Shown here: piece by piece, positions 36,461-48,700 of the stretch
Numbering within the stretch: position 1 is the stretch's first letter
How the letters are laid out: every line of letters begins with the position of its first letter
DNA from: JAVJRN01 sp040218415
Lineage (GTDB): Bacteria; Bacteroidota; Bacteroidia; Cytophagales; Cyclobacteriaceae
Length of the DNA: 64,000 nt
NCBI GenBank assembly: GCA_040218415.1
Contig: JAVJRN010000081.1
Coordinates: 1 to 64,000 of the forward strand
Reading direction: 5' to 3'
Notes under the pieces: generated by a model
Told to the model about the DNA's origin: nothing
Databases searched by the model: none
The model's input: the letters and a program-made list of their open reading frames with translations, nothing else
Program-made: the position numbers and the translations under genes

Positions 36461-37068
36461 GATATGTAGCTGCTTTGTTTTTAGTTGTAGTCATTTTTGT
36501 CGCTCATGCACAAGAGGCAAAGGAGAAAAAAATGGTTTTTACTGGGGTCATTTTGGACAATATCAAATTAGAGCCAGTAATAGGAACTACCGTCCTCAAT
36601 CAGTCCAGAGGAGGCGGTGCAATATCAGATAGTGTTGGTTTGTTCACCATTGAGGCTATGATTGGTGATACGTTGCTTTTTAGTGATGTAAGGTTTGTTA
36701 ATACTACGCTAGTCGTGCCAACTGTCTTGACGGGTTCTACTTATGGTATTTTGCAAGTACTCATTAATAATTCGTTGATTCTCGATGAAGTACAGGTTTA
36801 TTCTTTACCCACAGAAGATAAATTTAAGGAGGTGTTTATGTCTCTGAAGTTGAAGCCTAATATGGAGCAAAGGGCTTTGCAGGCTAGTAAAAGTCTTAGA
36901 TCAACACTGAAAGAAGCCTATCAGAATGAGAAATATTACTATGATATTTGGGCTAACAGAAGCATTTATGAGCTTTCCGATGAGATACCGCCGAATTATC
37001 TGCTAGACCCAATTAGATGGTCACAGTTTATAAGTGACTTTAAATTGGAACAAAACAGGAAGAAATAA
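36457..37068 (+). CDS. Secreted protein with CarboxypepD_reg-like domain
   Basis: About 203 aa from the TTG at 36457, whose TTGA overlaps the peptidase TGA stop (TTG 36448 also possible). A signal peptide (LFLVVVIFVAHAQ) leads to a beta-sandwich like the carboxypeptidase-regulatory domain (TGVILDNIKLEPVIGTTVLN, then GGAISDSVGLFTIEAMIGDTL). The C-terminal part is helical (about 135-203). In this phylum such domains usually sit at the start of outer-membrane receptors; here it stands alone, role unknown. A bidirectional terminator follows. Confidence 0.75.
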   Translation: MRYVAALFLVVVIFVAHAQEAKEKKMVFTGVILDNIKLEPVIGTTVLNQSRGGGAISDSVGLFTIEAMIGDTLLFSDVRFVNTTLVVPTVLTGSTYGILQVLINNSLILDEVQVYSLPTEDKFKEVFMSLKLKPNMEQRALQASKSLRSTLKEAYQNEKYYYDIWANRSIYELSDEIPPNYLLDPIRWSQFISDFKLEQNRKK

Positions 37069-37070
37069 AA

Positions 37071-37096
37071 AAAGCCGAGACATCTCGGCTTTTTTT
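37071..37096. terminator. Bidirectional terminator
   Basis: Stem AAAGCCGAG (37071-37079) with CTCGGCTTT (37084-37092), loop ACAT, with an A-run before and a T-run after. It lies between the convergent ends of the CarboxypepD-like gene and the YqhA-like gene and can serve both. Confidence 0.88.
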
Positions 37097-37114
37097 ATTT
37101 CAATATTTTTTTGG

Positions 37115-37687
37115 TTAATCGTGATCCTTGGCAGCAATGTTGGCATGATTTCCATGACCGTAGCTATGTGTTATTTTCTCTGTTTGCGCGAGTAATAACG
37201 CAGAAATAATAAATACCATGTGAATAACAATCTCAATGATAATCCCCTCAGCACCTGCTTTTTCTTTTGCTTCTCGATAATCAATAAAAGTTTTTAATAG
37301 CTGTACTCCCGAGATAGACGCTAGTGAGGTTGCTAATTTAATTTTCAGTTGACCAGCATCAAGATCTTCTAACCACAAGGGCTTATCCTCGTGGGAATCA
37401 ACATCTATTCTACTTGTAAAAATGGAATATCCTCCGATACTCACCATTACCACTAAGTTCATTACCATGGAAATATCTACAAGACCCAAAATTTTAAGCA
37501 TCATTTCAGTTTCGTGTAAATAAGCGGTTTCTTGAAAAGTGATGTACAATTCTTGAAAGAATTTGAAGAGATACAAGAAAGATCCAAGAATCAAACCTGC
37601 GTAGAGTGGAGCTTGAACCCATCTACTCCAAAACATGAATCCTTCGAAAAGATCCTCAAACTTTTTAAGCCCAGTGGTTTTACTCAT
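37115..37687 (-). CDS. YqhA-like membrane protein (TIGR00645)
   Basis: 190 aa, four membrane segments (about 27-48, 70-96, 118-135, 150-168). Hallmarks FEGFMFWSRWVQAPLYAGLIL at about 13-33 and VDISMVMNLVVMVSIGGYSIF at about 71-92, then DKPLWLEDLDAGQLKIKLATSL. YqhA family; function unknown, inner membrane. The C-terminus is His-rich (HSYGHGNHANI), so it might bind metal, which is speculation. Confidence 0.85.
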   Translation of the reverse strand: MSKTTGLKKFEDLFEGFMFWSRWVQAPLYAGLILGSFLYLFKFFQELYITFQETAYLHETEMMLKILGLVDISMVMNLVVMVSIGGYSIFTSRIDVDSHEDKPLWLEDLDAGQLKIKLATSLASISGVQLLKTFIDYREAKEKAGAEGIIIEIVIHMVFIISALLLAQTEKITHSYGHGNHANIAAKDHD

Positions 37688-37759
37688 AATTATTTAAGTA
37701 GGTTTTGAACGCTAAAATTAAAACAATAAAAAGAATGCTACAGCTTGATACATCAATTA

Positions 37760-38104
37760 TTATCGACAATTAACAACTGAAGTATTCAGAATGATATCAT
37801 GAAGTGCTTTTTTATCCTTTCTCAAAGCAATACTGAGGTATGAAATAAAAATTAAGGGAGAAACGAGCACCTTAGTCATCGACCGTAAGATATAAACAAT
37901 CCAGCTGACCGAATCATTGTCTTCCTTGATGATTTTTAACCTACTAAAGTATTTACCAAGAGACCCATTACCTATTTTTTTAATATTTAAAAGACCAAAA
38001 AGAGAGTCGTAAATAAGAAATAAAGTAAGACAATAGGTATATAGCCACAGATCAGTAAGTCCAATGATCCTACCCAAATAAAAAATAAGTATCAGAATTG
38101 ACAA
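37760..38104 (-). CDS. RDD-family membrane protein, N-terminus probably longer
   Basis: 114 aa from the TTG at 38104. RDD features: GNGSLGKYFSRLKII near 46-60, WIVYILRSMTKVLVSPLIFISY near 69-90 and a final DKKALHDII segment. The conserved Arg/Asp of the first helix should lie upstream. The same frame is open to about 38173 and reads YASLWERTIAANIDL, which supplies them, but contains no ATG, GTG or TTG. ATC at 38165-38167 would be the natural start. Either a non-standard start codon is used or the gene has lost its start. Confidence 0.7.
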   Translation of the reverse strand: MSILILIFYLGRIIGLTDLWLYTYCLTLFLIYDSLFGLLNIKKIGNGSLGKYFSRLKIIKEDNDSVSWIVYILRSMTKVLVSPLIFISYLSIALRKDKKALHDIILNTSVVNCR

Positions 38105-38173
38105 GTCAATATTGGCAGCAATGGTTCTTTCCCAGAGGGATGCGTATTTATAGTTTAGCTTCTTGATGATCTG

Positions 38174-38871
38174 GTCAGTTTGTCAAATTTCAGATAAGCA
38201 ACTTAAATTTTTAATTACCAAAACTGTCCAAAACCTTGAAAAATAGTAATGAATTCATTTCTGATAAATGAGAATGCAAGACAGTATTCTGAAAAATCAA
38301 CTTTTGAATCCAGTAATGCAATACATTTTTGGATGAGACGATTAAAAATTGCGTATGTCTTTTTCACTCAAGAGAAGATCATTGGACCATTCGGTATTCC
38401 AATGGCCTCATGCCGAGGATATTATCAATCATTATCTGAGGGATTTTTTTAATATCAGTTAATCTGTTTGAATTTTAGCTTAGCCCTTAGACTAGAAAAA
38501 CACTTAAAAGAGAAGCCAAGCATCCAATCAATATTACGCTCTTTTATCTTATTCCGTAGCTGTAATTAGTTGTACTACTGAGGTGCCTTGAATGGCTCAT
38601 TTTAGATGATGTGGTCAAAGGAAAAAAAGCGGCAGCACGTGTGATAGCTTTTATCTTGTGCCAAGATTTAGTCTAAAGTTGATCTTTTATTTTCATCGTT
38701 CTAACAAGAAAAACTCTGCTCGTTAAAATGAACCCATACGGGTCAAGTATAAAAAAACTACTTTTTGACTACACCATTCTAGGTATAATTCAATTTTTAT
38801 GAGTTAAAAAAGTAAAGACTTTAGTAGTTTTAAAATCAATTTGCATTTCGCTTATTTGACAAATAACCAAT
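38174..38871. other. Long intergenic region, no convincing gene
   Basis: About 700 bases of AT-rich sequence. One plus-strand ORF of 67 codons (38249-38452) has no recognisable features. No tRNA, clear dyad, or terminator was found. The region probably contains the promoter for the giant-protein cassette. Confidence 0.4.
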
Positions 38872-39705
38872 ATGAAACGATTCTACTTCCTTCTCATTGC
38901 CTGTTTTTTATTTACAATAAAGTCTTACAGTCAAACTGTAATGACCATAGATGTATCCATCGAAGATCTGGATCTGGTTGTCACATATGGTGTGGCAGGT
39001 GTCGGTGAGAATCAGCTTTTCGACGTGGCATTATACAGCAGTAAGGATAATTTTTCAAGTCCACTAACGGGCGATAACATTCAGGGTACTGTTGGTTACA
39101 AAATTCCTATCGAATCCACTAACACAATTATTGTTAAAAACCCCTTAGAAGTACTAGAAGGTATTTCTAATGTGAGCTTCAAAGTAAAACTTGAATTGGT
39201 TTACAATCCGGTTTTCTTAAGAGAACCTACTGGAGAATCTTTCAAGCAGAGGAGAAAGAAACCCATGACTGTACTTTGGAGAGGTGGGTTGAAAAACGAG
39301 ATCGTTAACTTCGATTTGTATCGATATGACGAGCTTAAGAAAGACAATTTTTATTCCACCAGAAATACTGGCTCAGCAGAGTTTAAAATGCCAAAAGTAG
39401 ATAAAGGGGAAGGTTACTCTATGAGAATGGAGTTTAAAAGTATGGATAGCCCGGTAGTACTACCTCCACTTAAGGTCAAATCAAAAAAATCAGCATTTGC
39501 AAGAATCTTTAATTTAGCATTACTGTATGCCATAGCAGATGCGGGAGTGTATTTCGGAGCAGGTATAGACACCCCATTAATGACTGCAATTATGGGGTCA
39601 CATGAAGAGGATGTGGTCGTTCCCCCAGATCCGACAGTAACTCCCCTTCCAGACGCACCAGATGCTCCAGGAGGAATATCTTTCACCATCCCTTTCTTTA
39701 GATAA
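38872..39705 (+). CDS. Secreted protein of unknown function upstream of giant protein
   Basis: 277 aa. Signal peptide (RFYFLLIACFLFTIKSYSQ, about 1-21), beta-rich middle (VSIEDLDLVVTYGVAGVG, then FKVKLELVYNPVF), a hydrophobic helix at about 205-228 (FARIFNLALLYAIADAGVYF), then an acidic Pro-rich tail ending in TIPFFR. No known domain recognised. It is 20 bases upstream of the giant gene in the same direction, so it belongs to the same transcript and may be a dedicated export or anchoring partner. That role is inference. Confidence 0.65.
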   Translation: MKRFYFLLIACFLFTIKSYSQTVMTIDVSIEDLDLVVTYGVAGVGENQLFDVALYSSKDNFSSPLTGDNIQGTVGYKIPIESTNTIIVKNPLEVLEGISNVSFKVKLELVYNPVFLREPTGESFKQRRKKPMTVLWRGGLKNEIVNFDLYRYDELKKDNFYSTRNTGSAEFKMPKVDKGEGYSMRMEFKSMDSPVVLPPLKVKSKKSAFARIFNLALLYAIADAGVYFGAGIDTPLMTAIMGSHEEDVVVPPDPTVTPLPDAPDAPGGISFTIPFFR

Positions 39706-39725
39706 GTTCAACAGCTACAATAAAA

Positions 39726-42700
39726 ATGATGAATAGTATTAAGATGAATAATATTAATATGAAAAGCGTCAGTATGAAGTGGATTACTGCGGTAGTATTC
39801 TCTTTTTTTTCTTTGATAAATACTTTATCTGCTCAGGATGATTGGCAGGAAATAGGCGAAATTCCTGGACTTGTTGATATATCAGGTGCTACTAATATTG
39901 GTTATAGTGTTGATATTAATGGTGACGGCAGTCGTCTTGTTTTAAGTGGCATCTATAGAACCAACTCAAGCGAAAGATCACCATATGTTGCGGTTTACGA
40001 ATACAACGGAACAAGTTGGAGTTTAGTGAACCCTATAATTCCCTTTCCTGTAATCGTTAGAGATGTTAAAATATCCGAAGATGGTACTAGAATCGCCATA
40101 GGAGTTAGTCTAGAAGTTAGTGGCACAACGGATCATGTCGTTATTTATGAAGATACAGGAACAAGCTGGGTACAGTTAGGAAATCTCATTTTGAGTGATC
40201 AAAGAGGAACACTTTTTGGTAGTAGTATCAGTATTTCTTCCGACTGTTTACGAGTAGCAATTGGAGATAGAGGTGACGATACAAATGGATCTAGTGCTGG
40301 AAAAGTGGTTGTTTATAGTTATAATGGGTCTAACTGGGTACAAACTGGTCAAACACTTTTTGGAAGTCAAGAAGACTCACGCTTGGGAAACGATGTTGCC
40401 CTTTCAGGAGATGGTACTAGTCTTTTGGTCGCAGACGAGTTAGCGAATAATCAAGGTCAGTTAATTGCTTACAGTCTTGAAAACGACCAATGGGTTCAAA
40501 AAGGAAATTTGATATCTGGAACAGATGTAAGTAATAGATTTGGATCAACACTGTCTATCAATAATGATGGGTCAATTATTGCCGCTTCGTCTGATATAAG
40601 TACTAGTGGAGATAGAGATTCTCAGTTTGTTCGGGTTTATGAATTAATTGGATCATTCTGGAGTCAACAGGGAAAGGATTTAAAATCAAATATACCTGAA
40701 GATCAATTTGGTTCTGCGCTCGATCTTAGCTCATCTGGTAAACGATTGGCTATATCAGCTCCACTTTCAAAAGACAATACTGATTCTGATGAAAAAGGTA
40801 TTGTGTATGTATATGAATTTGAGAATGGTAGTTGGGTAGATTTAGGAAATAGAATTCAGAAATCTGTATTCTCAAGACTCGGTAGCGGTTTAGCAGTAAC
40901 TGCCGATGGTTTAACTATTTGTGCTGGTGATGGTGTAATTGGAGGAGTTTCATTTTCAGGAGCTGTGAATGTTTATCAATTTCAAAATGATTTTCTAGCG
41001 AGTTACTCCTTTAACTCTAGCTTTTTAGATAATTCTATCAATAGCAATGACGCGACTAATTCAGGTGCTGTACTTACTGAAGATAGATTTGGTAAGGCTG
41101 AGTATGCTGTTTCCTTTGATGGTAGTAATCAAATCACTACTCCGCTTACTGATCAACCGAAAACCATTTCACTTTGGTATAAAGAAGACGTTTCTGGCGG
41201 TACTATTTTCACATGGGGCCAGCAGGAAAGTGCCGGCTACTACTATGGCTATGAACTGATTTCCACTGGCACAGGTTTACAATTCTTTGTTTCTCAGGCT
41301 GATGGTTCTAATTCTCCATTCACGAGTTCTATTTCATTAACAACTTCAAAAGATACTAACTGGCATCAGTTTGTAGTGACAGAAGAAGTTTCGGGACAGC
41401 TAAGTTTTTATATTGATAATGTCCTTACAGAAACCTTTACTGCATCTTCTGCTAATCCAATTAATTGGGAGGGCTCTACTGGTTTACTGACAATTGGTGA
41501 AAATTTTCAAGGAAGTATTGATGAAGTTAGATTTTACCTTCAACCCCTCACCGAAACCGAGATTACAGAATCATTTGGTGAGCAAGGCGATGCTATTCTT
41601 CTCGGAGATTACAGCTTTACAAGTAATTTGAATGATGATTCGGGACTAGAAAATGATGTAACAAATAATGGAGCAACATTTACCACTGATCGTTTTGGTT
41701 CTGCATCTAGTGCATTGAGTTTTAATGGAAATAGCTCTGTAAGCATAGATAATACACCAAGCATAGCTGGTTTTTCAGGCGCATATAGTGCATCTATGTG
41801 GGTAAATATACAAGCTGAAACACCATCTGAACCAATGTCAATCATTAATAAAGGGTTGGATTTGACGAGTATTTCCGTTTACTTAAACACAGATCTTACT
41901 TTATCATTTTTGTGGGAAGATGAATTTGATCAAGAAAATATATTAACTACAACAGAGCCACTATCGCCCTCCAGATATTACTTAATTTCAGTGACTGTAG
42001 ATACTGATGCCAATACGACTAATTTATATGTTGACCAGGAATTGGTCGCTTCAAATACATTTATTTCTCCTCCAAGCGCAAATATTGATCCTATTTACTT
42101 AGGTGCCGCTATTACGTCAAGCAGCACGCTGAACAGGTACTTTACAGGTATAATTGATGATGTCAAAATCTATAATAATAAAGTCTTAACCATTGACGAG
42201 ATTAGAACAACATATGGTGTAAATGATTGGAATCCTGATCTTTTAGGTGATTTTACTTTTAATGGAGGAGCGTCAGATGAGTCCAATTACGCTAATGTAG
42301 GATCTATTCGAGGTTCTGGTGTTTCCTTAGCTGAAAATAGATTCGGAATAGCCAACAATGCATTTTCATTTAGTGGAAGTGGTTATGTAGCACATTCACA
42401 TATTGATTCTTACGACTTAGGTCAGACAAGGGACTTTTCAATATCGGGTTGGTTTAATAGTACAAGTACATCCAATGGTACCATATTCGATAAATCTGAT
42501 GGGAGCGTTGGCTATCGGCTCACGCTAAACGCTGACGGTTCACTAGTTTTTTCAATAAATAATACTTCTGAATCATTTAGCCTTAGCACTGATGCTGGGT
42601 ATGATGATGGAGAATGGCATTATTTCGTAGTGCAGGTTGATAGAAATGCTGGTATTTCTTTAATAATTGACGGATCTACCAACTTTTCCAATTCGTCAAT

Positions 42701-45700
42701 TACTGAAAATTTGAGTTTTGATACAAATGAAGATCTTTTACTTGGCGTAGCTGCGGGTGCTGGTAATATAAGTCCAAACTCACTATTTAGAGGAAGTCTC
42801 GACAATATTCAATTTTGGTCAAGAACACTTACCACGGAAGAGTTACTAGACATCTTTAATAATGGTGTTGAATCCGTAGCGGTCACAGGAAGTGCCCTTT
42901 CAGAAGATTTTAGTTTAGCGCTGACAGGAAGCACCGGTGTGTCGCAAGCAAAATGGGCTGGCTCATTGAGACTAAACGAAGGATCGTTTAGGTTTTCATT
43001 GGATAATAGCACAACGCTTTATGGAGATACTAACCTTGATGGGCAAGCAGAGCTTGATGGGAATGCAATAACTTTATCTGCTGCGGGTATTTACTATATA
43101 GAATATACCCCGAGCACCAACAATTACAGCTTTTTTGAAATAACAGGTGTTGGCATACTAGGTTCGGCGAGAGATGGTGCCGAGACTGGTTGGAATGAAC
43201 CAGACTTAGACATGGTCAACAATGGTGATGGTATTTTTTATGTTGAAAATCTTGATCTTTTTGATGGGGAATTTAAGTTTAGGGCAAATGACAGCTGGGA
43301 TGCCAATTGGGGGGATGATGATCCGACTGGCGCAGTAACTTCATTACTCTTTGAAAACTTCGAGTCTGATGTTCCGGTTTTTGATATGTTTGGTGGGAAC
43401 GTTGTTAATGTGATCACTAATCCTGATCCGTCTGGCATAAATGTGACAAATTCCGTGATTGAGGTTGTAAAAGGAGATCAAGTATGGGGAGGTGTATACT
43501 TTGATGTAGATGAAAAACTAGCATTTACATCGGAGAGTGCTATTAACTTGAAGGTGTGGGCGCCTAATACAGGTTTTGACTTTTTATTAAAACTAGAAAA
43601 CAGCGACAATAGTGATGTATTTCAGGAATACGAAGTAGCAATTCCTGTGGCGAATGAATGGGTTGAGCTCAGTTTTCCATTAAATCTAGATAACAATAAT
43701 ACACCTGCTGTAAGCGACCTTTATGACAGAATAGTCCTTTTCCCTGGTTGGGAAGCAGCTGCGGCCGGAAGCTCATTTTACATAGATGATATAATACTGA
43801 GTTATGAGTCTGCCACGGTGTACGGCGCAAATATTCCAGTGGAATCTGGGCAATACACGCTTTTACTAGATGTGTTAGAAAATACTTATTCCTTGCACAA
43901 ATTGCCATTTAATGGTTCAGATATTAGGAATAATGAATTAATTACCTCTTCTGGATTATATACAGATAGTGGAGGCGCAGAAAATGATTACAGTGCCAAT
44001 GAGAACTATACCTCTACAATCCTTCCTGAGGTGCCTGGCGAAGCTATTAATCTTGAATTTACTGAGTTTAATGTGGAGGCAAATTACGATTTCTTGTATA
44101 TATATGATGGTCCAAGTATTGACGACCCATTGATAGGTGAATATACAGGAGGCAATGCTCCACAATCAATAGTCGCAACCAATTTGAGTGGCGCTTTGAC
44201 CTTGAGGTTTGTGTCTGACGAATTTGTTGAAGAATCAGGTTGGCAAGCGAATATTTCCACTAGTTTACTGAAGGTGCCTGACTTGGTAGGTGAATATTTC
44301 TTCAATGACAATGTTGATGATAATAGTTTGGCTGGGAACAATGGCTCAAATTTCAATGCAACTTATGTTGCAGGAAGACTCCCTCAAGACTCTTTCGGAG
44401 GGGCTTATTCTTTTGATGGTAGCTCGAGTTATCTCTCTGTTCCGGATAGTTGGACATTAACAAGAGCCACTTCGGAAGATTTCTCAATTTCTGGATGGTT
44501 CAAGTCAACAGAAAATGGAATTTTATTCGATAAATCTGACGGGTCAATTGGTTATTTAGGTTGGCTTCAGACGGACGGAACACTACTTTTCTCATTGACC
44601 GAAAGTAGTGTGGGTAATGCTTCTCTCCAGACGAGTTCAACTTGGAATGATGGTATGTGGCATTTTTTCTCAATGGAAGCTGATAGAGACACAGGTTTAT
44701 TCATTTATGTGGATAATAACCTTGAAGCATCAAATCTTGAAGTATCTAATACTTTCTCAGTTGCAACTTCTGAGGATTTCTTAATAGCAGTGGCAGGAGA
44801 TGCCGGAAATACGACTCTTGAGAATTATTTTAATGGTGAATTAGATGACTTTAGAATCTACTCGAAATTACTCGATGAAGAAGAGAGGTTTAGGATTTTC
44901 AATGTTGGAGGTTGGTTTGATTCTCAGAACTTATTGTCTTATCTGAAATTTTCGGGTAACAATGATGACGAACTAACTACAGGCCTTACAAGTATCTCGA
45001 ATACTGGAACGTTTGGAGAAGATCGATTTGGTCAGGAGTCAAGTGCATTATATTTGGACGGTATTTCTCAATTCAACAGTCATACTGTGGAACCATTGAT
45101 CTCCGCTTCTAATCCGAGTCTTGATAGAAAAGGAAGTGTCTCTATTTGGGTGAACCCAGCTTCATTGCCTGCAGTGAATGCTACAATTTTTCAATTCGAA
45201 GATCCTGATTTAGCTGCTCAGTATTTGATAGAAATGGTGCATGTTACTAACGGATTAGTTGGTGCACGCTTGAAGGACGAAGATAACTCGGAGATCTTGT
45301 TTTTAAGTCAACAAATGGAGTTGAACCGATGGTCTCATGTCGTATTTACATGGGATACAGAGGCAGATTTATTTTTGATGTATGTTGATGGAGCCTTAGT
45401 GGCTAGTGAAAATATAGGTACGGTAGTACCTCCGGTACTGAATACTGGATTTATATTAAACAAAGGATATTCCATGGGAAGATTTGAGCCTGATTACTAT
45501 CACGGAGGTATGGATGATATGAGAATTTATAAAGGTGCCCTAAATGCAGAGCAGATTTTGGAAATCTACACCGAAAATGGATGGCCTTCGCAGTTAGTGT
45601 CTGCAGTGTCATTGACGATTTCTGATGGTACAAATGAAAATGAATTCAGTCTGCGCCAAGAGTTTGAAACGTCTTCTGTGAACTGGTCAGGAAGTTTGTA

Positions 45701-48700
45701 TTTAAATGAAGGGCAACAAATTCTTTTCGATGTAGTCAATAATGGATCAACATTGACTTATGGAGATGTCGATGGGGAAGATAACATTGCAGATAGAGAT
45801 GCATCTGCAATTACAATTACGGAAAGCGGTGACTATTATGTAAGATTCAACGCTTCATCAAATGAATATTTGATTTATGCAATCAATTCAATTGGTTTCT
45901 TAGGTTCGGCAAGAACGGGTGATGAATCTGGATGGCTTGGTGATGATGATGATTTTGCTAATGAAGGAGGGGGAACATACATTCTAAGAAACGTTGAACT
46001 TGCGGATGGTGAGTTTAAGTTTCGAGCAAACGATAGCTGGAATGTTTTGAATTGGGGTGATAATGATGACGATGGAATCATGGAAGTCTTTGGGGCAAAT
46101 ACGCTCATAACCGCAGGACAATATGATATAGTCTTTAATTTATATGAAAGAACTTATTCTTTAACACCAACTTTAGGGAGACCTATATTATATTCAGCAT
46201 CACCAGTCTCGAGTACGGAAATAAAACTGCGTTGGGAAAATATAGAAAATGAAACGGGTTACAGAATCTTTAGAGCTGACGACCTTATTAACCCATCTTA
46301 TGAGTTTGTTACGGATGTAGGTAGTGAGGTGATGGAATTTACAGACTCAGGGCTAACACCTAATAAAGGTTACTGGTATATTCTTCAAACATTTAACGAT
46401 CAACTGGTAAATTCTGGAAATCCGGCCATCACTTCAACCTTCTCAAATAATCTTGATACTAAAAACGAAAGTTTCAGTTTGATGGGTGGTGCGGGTAATG
46501 ACTATGGGAGAGACATAACTTTCGATGACCAAGGAAATTATTACATTTTAGGTACATTTAATCAATCAATAGAAATAGCGGGTACTACCATTAGTGCGTT
46601 GAATGATGGTCTTTTTGTTGCAAAATATAATAGTGCACATGTAGCCCAATGGGCTGTTGGATTTGATCCTGCCGGAGGAAGTATTGCTAATACTGATATT
46701 GTTGCCAACGCAATAAAAATATCACCAGATGGTACTGTGTATGTTACAGGATTTTACAATGGTGTCATTAATAGCGTAGCATCCTATCAAACAGGTTCAA
46801 ATGAATATGAAAATAATTTATTCGTTATTTCGCTAACCCAAGACGGGGTAACATTGGATACTCGAATACTGGCCAGTACTGGATTTAGCACGGGTGACAA
46901 GATTGATTTTGATAGTGAATCAAATCTTTATATTTCCGGTCAGTTTAATGGAGATGCCACGTTTGCAGGTGCTTCTTTATCTGGTGGAGGACCTGTTATT
47001 TTAAAGTGGTTAGCCAACGGCGAAGAAAGTTGGTCGATTAGTCCAACCCAGTCTACTTATTTTGGTATAGGAAGAGCATACGGATTAGCAATTGATAGAA
47101 CGAGCAATGTGATTTATGCTACAGGCATTAGCTATGGAACGACCGACTTCAGTAATAATGGAACTGGGGTTTATGTAGGAAGTGAATTGAACTTCGATAT
47201 CTTCTTAGCTAGTTACAATGAAGACGGCTCATTTAATTGGGTCAAAAATATTGATAGCGAAAGAACGGATGTTTCTTATGACGTAGTTCTGGATCCATCG
47301 AATAACCCTGTAATAGCTGGTTATTTCAATGGCCCATCGCTTTCTATAGGTTCCAAAAGTTATAGTAATACAGAACAATTCAATGAAATCTTACTTGTCA
47401 AGTATGATCAATCAGGTAACGTACTCAATAGTAGTGTGGCCACAAGTGACTTAAGTGAATACACACTTGGTCTTGCGAGTAATAGTAAAGACTTATTTCT
47501 AACTGGTTATAAAGATCCTGTTTTAGCAGATTTTGGAGGATTGGAAGTGGAGAATGGAAAGGGGTTTTTGGCAAGTTTTGACGGTACTGAATTAACTCCT
47601 AATTGGGTAGAGGTCATAGAAGGGAATTCAATAGGGGTGAGTGTTGCTGCCTCTGATGATTATGTTTACCTAGCAGGAAGAGGGACAAACGCTCTTAATC
47701 TGGCAGGAAATGTTTTGAACTCCAATAATGAATCTGACGATGCGATGTTTGGCGTTTTTGAATTAGAAAACTTAGCGGCAGGTTTAGTTGGTTATTACAC
47801 TTTTGATGGCGGTTCAACTGATGATTTCTCTGGAAATGGGAATAATGGTTTAACAGTTAATAGTCCGCTGTTTTCAAAAGATAGATATGGATTAGATGCC
47901 AGTTCGTTCGAGCCTAATAATAATGAAACTTATATTGAGATTGATCATAATGGTGCTTTTGACTTTAGAGGCGCGTTTACAGTAGCGATGTGGGTCAGGT
48001 TGAATGATTATTCCGACGAAGAACGTGATATACTTTTTAAAGATGATGCATTTGGCATTCTGTCAATTAATAATTCCGGAAGAATTGCGTATGATTGGAA
48101 GAATTCAAATAATGAAAATGTAGGCATTATTGCCACATTGGGAGATGTAATAGTTCAGAGAAATCAGTGGACGTACATTGCTTTAACCGTGGACGAAAAT
48201 GCGAATGCTAGAATTTTAGTCAATGGAATAAGTCAAATAAACGACTTTGTTCGTGATGGGAATATTATAGGCTCGCCTTCCGAAGTTTTTACTATTTCAC
48301 AAACCATTACTGTTGGAAATTTTGCTTATATCTCTTCAAATGTTTTTAACGACACCTTTTTAAGTGACGCCAATGGAGACATTGATGACGTACGTATTTA
48401 TTCTGGTACATCTTTAACTCAATCTGAGATCCAAAGTATATACAATGCAGAAGTTTCTGGGGGAAGTGATCGATTGGTAGCACAGTATGATTTTACAGCA
48501 GGTGACTTAGGGGATATTTCAGGAAATCATTTTGATGGTGAGTTTCGAAATTCTCAGAATCAAGCAATTGGAGTAGTTCTTACTCAAGGCCTAGATGGTG
48601 ACGCTGATGGCGCACTTGATTTTGATAATAATGGCGACTATATGAATACTCTTCATGAACGATCAATCAATCTTCAGGATAATTTTACAGTTAATTTTTG

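Noticed and set aside
38249..38452. 67-codon ORF in the long intergenic region
   Set aside because: No ribosome-binding or promoter context, no recognisable domain, and no downstream terminator. Random ORFs of this size are expected.
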